Assembly (NCBI GenBank): GCA_037893245.1
Contig: JBAIAA010000659.1
Span: 62,001-126,000, forward strand
DNA length: 64,000 nt
Reading direction: 5' to 3'
Source: Crossaster papposus
Lineage: Eukaryota > Echinodermata > Asteroidea > Velatida > Solasteridae
Below are positions 54,851 to 64,000 of the stretch, piece by piece. The translations under genes were made by a program, and so were the position numbers. A model generated the notes under the pieces. It searched no databases. It saw nothing but the letters and a program-made list of their open reading frames with translations, and was not told the DNA's origin. Position 1 is the stretch's first letter, and each line of letters begins with the position of its first letter.

Positions 54851-57340
54851 TGAACCAGTGTCTGTGTCATATTTAATAATTCTAGTGTCACTTGTCGGTG
54901 ACGTTTCTATGTTTATTACTTTACAATTCAATATTTGTACAACAATTCAGTTTTGTTAAGCATTGCCAGGATACCCAATTACAACAATAAAAAAATAATA
55001 TGTAGTACAGTAGTACTACTTACAGCAAAAGCAAGGGGGGATGTTTTTTCTTTAAAAGGTTACTTTGTACTATTATTGGTGGAGGGGAGGAGGGTGAGTT
55101 TCCTCGACCAGTGTCGCCGTACCGTAGGGAGTGGAAATGAGGGGCATACCCAGCATTTCAAAGATATGAAGGGTTCCTCCCCACCACATGTTGAAAAGAA
55201 TATGGTTTTTTTAAGGAAACCCCCATACACCAATTACTACAAACAAAGTTAACTAACCTTTTTACGGACACAATTCTGACAATTATAAAAACACCTTTTG
55301 CTAGGTCCGGGCGAGTTTGTAATATAACGATAGACGACTGTAGTTCGTTACCAGGAAAGAATGGACAAAATCCGACACCATAACAGTTTGCATAGCACCT
55401 TGTAGCATTTATTTTAAATTCAACACAGGAACTACATGTACATTGTAGGCCTACACAAACATTTGTTTTTAAATTAAGTTTTATACCTTTCAAGTATTAA
55501 CATTTGTTTATGATTGCACAGCTGTTTTAACATGATGACCCTTCAAGCCATTATTTCACTCACTTCTCATATTCCATCTATGCAGGAACACCCCCTAATC
55601 CCCTAATGCAACTGATTTGTGTGCAGTCAATTGTAAATAAAAAAATTACACTGATATTAAAAAGTTGTTATGTACACTGTACCAGTCAAACGGTGACATG
55701 ACATGATTTTATGAAGTGGTGGGGGGGGGGGGGGGGAACAAGCCTCAAGCAGGGGGAATATAACCTTATAATGGGGGCCTCATTTTCTAAAGGAGAAACT
55801 TGATTACTTTTAACAAAACAAATTCCCAATCTTTTTTTGGAGGGGGGTGAGAGAGAAAAGGCAGGCCTCCAGTAAGGGCCCATATAAATGCCATTCAAAG
55901 CACAGTAGACAAGAGTCAGAGTTGGAAGATTGTTCAAATCTACTATTTTGCATAACGCTTTGCATTCTCATATTATCAGTTTGGCTTATGGCATCCCTTT
56001 TTAATTCTATGATTCTCATTCCACGATTCTAATATATTTTTGCCACTAAAGTAGGATCGATCTATTGGTCGGTAAAATAAATAAAAATCTTACGAAAATA
56101 AACCTTTCAGGTGCACCCGTACAGTTGGCTAAATTAAATGATGCCATGTACATGTACATGTACATGTACAATGTATTTGATATAGTTTCGTTTAGCCCGT
56201 TTCACACTACAAATCTCTGGGTTGACGCAGGGTTAAAAACATACACAAAACAAGGTAAAGTTGGGTTAGGGTATAATGAAAGAAAATGTAAAAGAAGACA
56301 AATTAGGGTGATGTTAAAAACAATTAAATTTTAGAGTGTTCTGAGTTTGAGTTTAGAGAGATTTTTCTTAGCGCACACAAACCCTATGGATTGCAAAGTA
56401 CCAAAAGAATAAATGTCTTTTTGTATAACACAGAGTTTGATTGGAGGAATTTTGTAATAATATTTTCTTTATTCATTAATTTTAATAAAAAGGTCTTTGG
56501 TCTGGAGTCCAAAAAAATAGGAATTTTACATGTGGTTGATTTTGTTTTCTATAATACTTTGTTTTTATAAGATCTGAACCATGAAATCGCCATAAATGCA
56601 AGAAGAAAAAGCCCGGCCTAGGCACCAACAATTCCTGTACGTTTTGAATAAAATGATGTTAATCGGAAAGAGCATTTAAAAGTAGGATATAAACATCCAC
56701 AAGACCATCCTTTAAAAACTGGAGGTTTTTCTGTTCCACCTTTGCGACCTTAGGTATTATCGGTATAGTCGTGATTCCAGCTGTAAAGTGTTTGCCTTTT
56801 GCAGACGTGTAAGAAACCACATTGTGTACGAGCCTCTACCTAGTTGTGGGGACAGGCTCTTTTGTTTGGAAAAGACAGACCGAGTAGTGGGGACATTTTC
56901 GAGTCCCCATAGCGCGTTGTGCTGTGTGTAATTTATGTGACACACACACAACGTGTTTTATACAATGAAAACGTGAATGAAAACGTACATTGGGATAAGT
57001 AGACATCCAAAACATGACAGTTTTAGGGGGGTTCAGGGCGTAAATTATGCAAGTTAATTCCCAAAGCTTGGTTTTGTGGAGTGCCAGCTAATTTTATTAA
57101 CGTCATTGTCCGTATGACCATCGTCAATGGATGTTTGTGGTGAAGCGATAGTTGGTCCACAAGGCTAGTGAAGTAATTAACTTAAAATAATGAAGAGGTA
57201 GAAGGTATAAAATATAAATTTCCTCACAAATATTGTTTTTTTCAATGTGAGCGATAAAAACCTAAAAAGAATTTTAACTGGCTTTGGACAAAAGGTGGCC
57301 CCTGAACATGTATACACTGACACTGTTTCCTATCGTCATT
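54851..57340. other. Gene-free stretch between H2A and the BORCS6 end
   Basis: No exon found. Contains a 16-base G run (55721-55736), a GTACAT hexamer repeat (56146-56169) and low-complexity A/T DNA. A possible minus-strand poly(A) signal for BORCS6 (TTTATT on the plus strand) is at 57093-57098, but it is far from the stop codon. Confidence 0.55.
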
Positions 57341-57875
57341 AAAGCTGTGCCACATTGGATTTGTTTGTGTAAAACCTGCGAAGACTGTTTAAAGTGCAAA
57401 CAACTGGTAAACTTGCCAAATTGTTAAGTCTCAATTGTAGGTTTTAGCCTCCCGCAGCAGTAAGTTCTACATGGCCAATCGTGCAGCGTAAGAGTTACGT
57501 CGTATGTTTTACGTCGCTGAAAAGTCCAGTGCGGACAGCCAGGTGATGTTAAACCTACATTTTGATCATGTGCTTTCCGGATGTGGTTAATAACGAAAGT
57601 TCATGTCATCGTGCGTACATCCAGTCGTAACTGCCGTTGCAGTAGTATAGTGCGCATTGCGTATGCTATGCTAGCGCAAAATCGTAGAGGTCATGCATTG
57701 ACGTAAAATAGACGACGTAACTCATCTACTATCTGCTGAGGGTAAAACCTACAACCGACAATTGACACTTGACAATTTGACAAGTTTACCGGCTGTCCGA
57801 ACTGGATTTAATTTGGTTAAATTGACAACAGTCTCCGTAAGTTTTACTACAAAAAGTTCAATGTGGACACGGCTT
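57341..57875. mobile_element. Nested palindromic elements 3' of BORCS6
   Basis: Outer arms AAGCTGTGCCACATTGGATT and the complement AGTTCAATGTGGACACGGCTT, enclosing an inner element 57435-57754 with ends TTGTAGGTTTTAGCCTC and GAGGGTAAAACCTACAA. Both are hairpin-forming and non-coding. The outer family recurs at 58760-59082. Confidence 0.75.
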
Positions 57876-57947
57876 AAAACACAACCCTTTTAGACTTGAA
57901 AATGCTTGGACAATTTTTTGTTATAGTTTACAGCGGCACTTTTGAGA

Positions 57948-57996
57948 TCACTTGCAGACAGCCTCCATTTCTTCTAGTAATCTCTTGATTGATTTA
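57948..57996 (-). CDS. BORCS6: BORCS6 terminal exon
   Basis: 49 nt, acceptor TTTCTTTTAACAG; completes Ile then KSIKRLLEEMEAVCK and TGA (57948-57950). The IKRLL...ME ending is typical of the family. Confidence 0.86.
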
Positions 57997-60900
57997 CTGT
58001 TAAAAGAAAATTCAGGAAAAGAAATCACTGAAAGCATCTGATGAAACAAAAACAATGTTGTCTGAGCGTGTACGAACATTTCATACGCACGGTGAACCTG
58101 CGTACAATTAACAGCCACAGGATGCGAGAAGAGGTTACGGATTGTGGACTTGCACATGTCCACAGTCCATTTCTACAAAAGGCCTTAATCAGTTCGTGCC
58201 GGAGGACGTATATACACGCAAAGTTTTCCCCAGATTTAAAACGGATAAACACGATGATAAACACGTCACGAGCAAGGCTGGAAATGTCTTTCAGCAGCGA
58301 GCAAAGCCGGAAATGCATGGGTGTGCTGCCCGGTACCATCGGCCTAAACCCGTCCGGATGGAGTTTTGTTAAAAATAATCCCGCGCCTTGGCTCGGTGAT
58401 GTTAAAATAATCCCGGCGCAAACTGGTTAACTACAAGAATACAAAAGAATGTCTACAGTACGTACATTTTAGAAGATACGATGCAGTGTACTGAAGCATG
58501 TCTCATTCTACTAAGTGTGACATTTTGGCTACCGGTACATCTCTAGTTTATACATCCAACTCAATTATTTGAATATTTATTACTGATATTTGTCTTGGAT
58601 GTTGGACAGGATTGGGCAAGTTTTGCACCATTCAAACATCAGTTCCCTGATAAATTTGACATTTCATTCTGTGTGTTGTACTCAAACACACAGCAAAACT
58701 GTGTGATAGGCCTAGCGCTAGTACCGAAATTGTCTCAACATTTTCCGGACAAAATAGGGATGCCGTGTTCCAACTTGGTTGAATGACCCATATACGATTG
58801 GAATTCTTCAGGATGCATGGCAATATATTTTCTTTTTGTAATTTCTGCCCACCCTGTACTAGAAGTACCGCGACCACACGTAAACTGCTTTGTCTCAAGG
58901 TCAAATGTGACTGTGCACAGCGCCCGCATTGTGTGACATTCTGCCAGTCTTGCACGGAGAATGAAACGATACATCGCGGTATAAAAGTCCAAGTGGGAAC
59001 GCGAGGTAGAATTAGCCGAATGAATGTCATGGTAAGTTGCCACGAGGCCGCAGAAGAAAAAGTCCAATGGGAACACGGCTTACGGCTGTTGCCCATTACA
59101 ACTACAGGTGAGCTGGCTGACAATAGACGTAGCCGTAGCTCTGGAAGCTCGTTTTGGGAATGGTTTATTTTATTTTGAGACAAAAGGATACATTTGATTG
59201 GCTAGCCGGTGAACAGGTTCCAGGGTTTTGTTGAGTTCTTCACACCTCGCTATAAGAGCGTACATACACTGTGAACAAAAACAAAGATGACTCAGTCAGC
59301 AGTTTTCAACTACGAAATCCCCGGGAAAGAATGTTATATTTTGCTGTCACTTCCTTGGGTGTCTACAAAGTCTATAGAGAGTCCAGAATAATTTAGTCAA
59401 AAAATAGTTCCTAACAAAATACAAAATTTTGCTCACTCCCAGATTCATGCCTTTTCAACATTTCTACGATAAGATAGGTTGAGAAAATATAGATTAAACC
59501 AAAGCGTCGTAACGAACCACGATGTCACTTTTTTTAAATTCCTTAATAGATCTCAAGATACAGGGGCGAGTCCATAAATGATGGGTCCGAAGGTGCGACT
59601 TTTTTGGTGACCAGGTTACCTACACCTGACTTAGTAATTTCCCATGCAAGTGTCACTGAAATTGACTTCCAACTTTTTGTATTTGTTCTGCATGTACGTT
59701 GCTTCACGTGATCACTCTCTGAGATAAAAGGCATCAAAGAATGTGTACTGAATTAAACAAGTAATTAGAAGCAACAGGGACGCGAAAAATTTGACCCCTG
59801 ATTTATGGACAGACTTACAAGCCACTTTGAACATTCCACTTGGAATATATGGCCAAACAAAGCAATGCGCCGTATTTCTTGTCGCATGAGGGCGCTGTAA
59901 GACGCCATTTTCTGGGTACCAGTTTTAGTAACTTTACTTTTATCTAAAAATTGAATATTAGAAAGAAAAAATATTTTGGAAGCTGTAAGAATATTTAAAC
60001 GGACGTGAATTATCTCATAATCACTTTTAATTATACCCCCAAATACCGTGAGCACAGCGCCCTCTACGTTCAATAATACGGCCTATTGAAGCATAAAATA
60101 GAAATTGAACCTGCTGCCCACACTGGAACACCGTACTCATGCTCTACTAACTGAGCTGGCCATCTCAGTTGATGAGCTTCCTGTTTGTCCAATTTGCTGA
60201 AGGGCTATCGTGACAAATAAAATGACCATGTGGTCATGGATCACATCAAAGGCTTTGATGTTTCGTATGCATCAAACCTTGGAAATGGTTATCGATATTA
60301 CTTTATACCTTTACACTTTGATCAACAGTCACACCGGCCTTGTCTACTGCGTCCCTGTACGTCTGTGTATGACCAACGGTGATGGCCGACATCTGAAAGA
60401 GAACAAGATTTACAAATCACTCTAATTGTTTTAAGAGAGTCACTGAATGTTCATGTGTAACACCGTAAGATAGGTAGGATACACCATTTGCAGATATCGA
60501 ACATTTTTACTACCTAATTCTTAAGAAATATCTTACTTATTTGAAAAGTAAATGATGATTGTAGACATCTAGCAAAATGATTAAGCTAGATATCCTGTAA
60601 TCGTTCCGAAAAATTGAATTTTATAAAAAAGGAATCATGCCGGACGGCGATCGCGAAAACCCCAAAAACAAAATAAGAAAAACTGCCCGACTCCGGTTAA
60701 AAACGACCGTCGTTTTTCTTGCAACCGTGATTGTAAAACTTCGGACAGGTCAGTTAAACGATATTTACTATAAAATACAACCCCTCCCCAAATCATGCGC
60801 GATTTTTATAAATATGTATTTTTATTTTGCCGTGACTGACAAAAATATCGGTCTGTAAAAAAAACCCCACAAATCTCAAACTTACGTTCTGTAGCGTACT

Positions 60901-61091
60901 ACACAAGTGACCCATCATGAGCTCCACGTTATCCGCTACCCGCTTACAGTGCCTCTCAATGTCAGCTAACGCTGTGGGGTCCACCGGTGGGATGGCACTG
61001 GCGCTGATCCCGGAGGGACTTAGGGAAGGGGTACGACTGTGAGATGAGGAAGGCGTGTGACATGTGGAGGAACCTGTACTGCTCCCTACAC
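57948..61091 (-). CDS. BORCS6: BORCS6 (BLOC-1-related complex subunit 6), last four exons
   Basis: BORC is the eight-subunit complex on the lysosome surface that recruits ARL8 and so kinesin, moving lysosomes outward; BORCS6 (lyspersin) is one subunit. Four short minus-strand exons join by phase: 60886-61091 (206 nt), 60309-60392 (84), 59192-59268 (77), 57948-57996 (49, with TGA). Together 136 residues plus a split first codon: a Ser/Thr/Pro-rich lead, then PTALADIERHCKRVADNVEL, LCSTLQN/MSAITVGHTQTY, RDAVDKAGVTVDQSVK, CMYALIARCEELNKTLEPVH, RLANQIKSIKRLLEEMEAVCK. This matches the helical C-terminal domain of BORCS6 in order and length. The first visible exon opens in mid-codon, so the 5' part lies further upstream on the minus strand (to the right); no convincing exon was found before 64000. 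The introns contain MITEs and a tRNA-like repeat. Confidence 0.87.
58189..58426 (+). mobile_element. piggyBac-like MITE, copy J, nested in another repeat
   Basis: 238 bp between TTAA (58185-58188) and TTAA (58427-58430), ends TCAGTTCGTGCCGG and CCCGGCGCAAACTGG. The flanks (58070-58180 and 58435-58470) resemble the two ends of the repeat seen at 57-330, so this copy appears to have landed inside one. It lies in the last intron of BORCS6. Confidence 0.82.
58760..59082. mobile_element. Fold-back MITE in the last BORCS6 intron
   Basis: Ends ATGCCGTGTTCCAACTTGG and AAGTCCAATGGGAACACGGC are inverted; related to the outer arms at 57341-57875. Open frames through it on both strands are not real genes. 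Confidence 0.65.
59192..59268 (-). CDS. BORCS6: BORCS6 exon with CMYALIARCEELNK
   Basis: 77 nt, acceptor TTTTGTTCACAG, donor GTATCC. Encodes 25 residues plus two bases of an Ile codon completed by the last exon. Confidence 0.88.
60100..60175 (-). repeat. tRNA-derived SINE-like sequence
   Basis: Minus strand: box A TGGCCAGCTCAGTTAGTAGA and box B-like GGTTCAATTTC about 40 nt later. No closed acceptor stem, so a SINE head or tRNA pseudogene. It sits in a BORCS6 intron. Confidence 0.55.
60309..60392 (-). CDS. BORCS6: BORCS6 exon with MSAITVGHTQTYRDAV
   Basis: 84 nt, phase 0 at both ends, acceptor CTCTTTCAG and donor GTATAA. Encodes 28 residues. Confidence 0.88.
60469..60790. repeat. Dispersed repeat ('GGTAGGATACACC' family), copy 4
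   Basis: Starts GATAGGTAGGATACACCATT; the interior matches the reverse complement of 10848-11040 (AACTTCGGACAGGTCAGTTA, ATCATGCCGGACGGCGATC). Confidence 0.65.
60886..61091 (-). CDS. BORCS6: BORCS6 exon with VDPTALADIERHCKR
   Basis: Acceptor CCTTGTAG, donor GTAAGT. 68 codons after a two-base remainder. Ser/Thr/Pro-rich start (SSSHSRTPSLSPSG) followed by the first helix of the conserved domain. Confidence 0.88.
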
Positions 61092-61204
61092 CTACAAGGG
61101 AAAGGAGGGAAAAAATGTCCACGTTAACATTAACAACAACGTTGATCGTCGGTGCTTCTGACTGTTAACAATGCGTACATTGTACCATACTCAGAGTTGT
61201 AATC

Positions 61205-61255
61205 GAGGTCAGTCAGAGGTCAGTCAGAGGTCAGTCAGAGGTCAGTCAGAGGTCA
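61205..61255 (+). repeat. GGTCAGTCAGA tandem repeat
   Basis: About five direct units of 11 bp, 110 bp upstream (minus strand sense) of the first visible BORCS6 exon. Confidence 0.8.
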
Positions 61256-62136
61256 ATTCACAAGTCAGGCCAGAAGCATCAAGAGAGAAACAATGACAAA
61301 GGAATGCCTTTGTTACAGTTCATTTATATAGCTTGTGATTTGACCAGGGACTGGATAACTTGTGATTGACTTGTGACTGACCCGAAAATCCACATTCAGC
61401 CATTGGCCAAGACAACATGTTTAACCCTTACCCTGCTGAATCCAACAGGATCCAACCAGTTGACATAAAATTCAGTTGGAACCTGTTGAATTTAGCAAGC
61501 ATATTTCTTGAATGCATTCAGAATCGCATTCTGTTGGGTTACTGGTAACTTCAATCCTGCAAAATCATCCAGCATTAGTTTAGGCCTTACGACCTGGATT
61601 CTGCATTATCCTTGTGGCAAAAACTCCATTCTCCCTCAATCCTACAAAATCCTCCGATGCATCAACTTCCAATCTGGCAAAATCCTGCATTTTGGAGGAT
61701 TTGGGATGGTTAGGGTTAATAGAAGAAGACACTACATTAGCACCACCCCTTTCAGATTTGTAAAGATTTGAAACAAATGTGGTCATTTGATACAAACATT
61801 TGTGGTTTTGCAGAGGAAATCGCCTCTAACACGTGAAAACCATTTGTTTGAATGAAAAACGTGAAAAGTAAACAATAGGCCCTATTTTCACTTTTTGTAC
61901 TACGTGAACAGGCGACCTATTGTACTTTTGTACTATTGTACGTTTTTCGTTCAAACAAAAGGTCTTCACGTCTTTAGGCCTCACACAGTGTCTGTACAAC
62001 ACACTTTATTAAGGCAACACACTTTATCTACACATGTGCTTTCTTATGGGAGCCAGGTGTACTACAGTATGTGAAAGTTTTGTAGCCTATACACCATGTG
62101 CCCTCTGTTTACATCTATATCCAAATTTCCCCATCA

Positions 62137-62270
62137 ATATGCGCACGCATCGTGTTTTACATAAATTTGGTTAAGAGGCGACATCAGAGGTCACATAATT
62201 CAAAGGTGGTCTGACCTGTGGCGTCACTCCTCAACCAAATTTTATGAAAAACACGATGTGTGTGCATATT
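62137..62270. repeat. Palindrome around ATCGTGTTTTACATAAATTTGG
   Basis: Arms GCATCGTGTTTTACATAAAT / ATTTTATGAAAAACACGATG, about 35 bp each, with a 60-bp loop that is itself partly self-complementary (GAGGCGACATCAGAGGTCA / TGACCTGTGGCGTCACTCCTC). Confidence 0.65.
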
Positions 62271-62862
62271 GCTGGGCACATTTGAATACTTCCATTCTAT
62301 TGTTCTCCTTTGTTTCCATACAAATCTCAAACTCCATAGTGTTTTCCTTATGAGGCACCTCAATTTCCCAGTACCCCATAAGTCAATATGTAAACGCACA
62401 GTAGCACACACGTAAAACAAAGTGTGATGTCATCGGTACAATGGCTTATTCTCATGTAAATTATCAATTATTCCTTGGAGGTTGAACCCATCTCATAAAT
62501 GCAAAGTGATTGAGAAAATCAGAAATTTAGAAGCTAATTATATTAATGTTTACTTGTGTACCTTGCAATAGTGCAATACATGCACGGAACAACACACTCT
62601 AAATATTACATCAGTTAATAATATTCATAATGACATACCATTACCTTCAAACAGAATGTCAAACTATAAACAAAATCACAAAAAACAATGAACAAAGCAA
62701 ATTATTTGCATTGTCAAACCGTCAAACCGATTGCGATAAAACTGATAATTCCCATTTCAGCAGAGTTGTGTACACAAAGTATAGTAGAGCAGATCAGGGA
62801 AATATTTGAGGGAATTTGCCTTTGATGATGAGCATGGAATTTGGCCCACACTCAGACTCGAG

Positions 62863-63046
62863 TATGTCACAGTCACAAGAAAGATATTTGGATATAGGAA
62901 TATCGCAGATTTGACCTTTGAAAAAATTATAGGTAGAATAACAAGCAATGTCAGCCATTTTTTTTTTTTTTAATTGCTCGTTATTCTATATATTATTTTT
63001 CAAAGGACAAATCTGTGATCCAAAAATCTTTCTCATGACATACTTG
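62863..63046. repeat. 180-bp palindrome
   Basis: Arms from GTATGTCACAGTCACAAGAA with CAGATTTGACCTTTGAAAAA to TTTTTCAAAGGACAAATCTG and TTTCTCATGACATAC. Likely a small MITE. Confidence 0.65.
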
Positions 63047-64000
63047 AAATGACTGTGGGACAAATTGCATGCTTATATACATGTGTATTATCATACAAGG
63101 CACAATACCATCACCTATCTGCCATACTAGTAACACCGAGTGAAAAAAACACAGAAGAAAACAAGTCAATGCATCAATTTTTCACTTCTTTAAAATGTCA
63201 TATCAGTTGATGTCTTGCAATAGACTTACATGTAGTACGACTCAATTACAACCAGGGATGTAGTCGAGTCCATCACAATTAAGTCCCTGCAAGTCCATCA
63301 CAAGCCCTCTAGTTCCAATTCAAATCACAAGCTATTCAAATCAGCTTTGACAAAAGCATTTCTTTGTCATTGTTCATCCAGTTACTTGCGACTGCCTTTA
63401 TGAAAGGACTTGTGACTGGCTTCACTAAAGGACTTGTGAACGGACTTGCAGGCGGACTTGCAGGGACTAGACTACAACTCTGATTACAACTCTCATTCTC
63501 AAAAATGAAACGATTCAATAAAATAATAATTAAACAAAACAAACAAGACAGCAATCACACAAACAAACAAATAGACATGAAATGATGAACAATGCCAGAA
63601 TAAACACAATGCAACAGGCTAGGGGTAGTCACACATGCCATGCAAAACTATTACTACAAACCCACCAACAAAAAATAACGTTGTTAATAAATTTGATTAA
63701 AAAAATCGCCCCAAAACACCAGTGATGTGACACCGGCGGCAACTAAGGGGTGTGAAATGAAGAAGAAAAAAAGAGGCCAGAAGGTTTAGCAGTCAAATTA
63801 TTTTGTTTGTAAAAAAAATTCCTCTTTACTGCCAAAAATATACAAAAACTGACTTTGCATTGTAATATGGGGAATGCCAAAACTCTACAAATTTGCGAAA
63901 GGTTTCAAGTGTGAGAAAGGTTGTTTCTGTAAAAGTTATAAAAATTAACCCTTGCTCTGTGAGAGTTGTTTGTTGCAAGGCAGTGGCACATGCCAATGCA

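Larger units (their letters stand above)
61092..64000. other. BORCS6 intron or upstream DNA, no further exon found
   Basis: No minus-strand exon ending in the required phase was convincing. Contents: 11-bp tandem GGTCAGTCAGA (61205-61255), a 300-bp element with TTAACCCTTACC/GGTTAGGGTTAA ends (61422-61721), palindromes at 61841-61970, 62137-62270 and 62863-63046, and a CACAAG-rich repeat at 63250-63480. Confidence 0.55.

Noticed and set aside
58632-59183. A 183-codon minus-strand frame near BORCS6
   Set aside because: It overlaps a fold-back MITE and does not join in phase with the BORCS6 exons, which have clear splice sites elsewhere.

Overview
This is eukaryotic (metazoan) genomic DNA: genes are split into short exons with GT/AG borders, introns are full of small inverted-repeat transposons, and replication-type histone genes end in the animal histone stem-loop. 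Gene content, histone sequences (an H2B beginning [18 protein letters not shown]) and repeat style suggest an invertebrate deuterostome, most likely an echinoderm. The species cannot be fixed from this window.

Layout. (1) Positions 1194-39796, + strand: 43 coding exons of a LRRK2-type ROCO kinase. I joined them by splice site and phase into about 1,737 residues in one frame, covering a Ser-rich linker, LRRs, Roc GTPase, COR, protein kinase (DYG activation motif) and WD40 domain, ending at a stop codon and a close poly(A) signal. The N-terminal armadillo/ankyrin part lies upstream of the window. (2) 39.8-53.5 kb: no gene recognised. It holds a 3.3 kb fold-back element with 6-bp target duplication and nested palindromes, a 1.45 kb inverted-repeat element with 9-bp target duplication, smaller hairpin elements, minisatellites and long G runs. 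(3) 53.6-54.85 kb: a divergent H2B/H2A pair with shared spacer promoter, stem-loops and downstream elements. (4) 54.85-57.9 kb: no gene, with nested palindromic elements. (5) 57948-61091, - strand: the last four exons of BORCS6 (BORC subunit, lysosome positioning), 136 residues plus a split first codon, none obvious as an open reading frame alone; its 5' part lies beyond the right edge or was not recognised. (6) 61.1-64 kb: palindromes and short tandem repeats.

The LRRK2-like protein and BORCS6 both act at lysosomes in animals, but they are 18 kb apart on opposite strands and I see no evidence of co-regulation. I found no prokaryotic-style system, CRISPR array or virus. The most interesting signals are: a roughly 90-bp tandem triplication that creates two extra in-frame 36-nt mini-exon candidates before a WD40 exon of LRRK2; substitutions at LRRK2 positions equivalent to human R1441 and Y1699; a TTAA-targeted piggyBac-like MITE family (ten copies); and several well-bounded, apparently non-autonomous transposons with readable target duplications.
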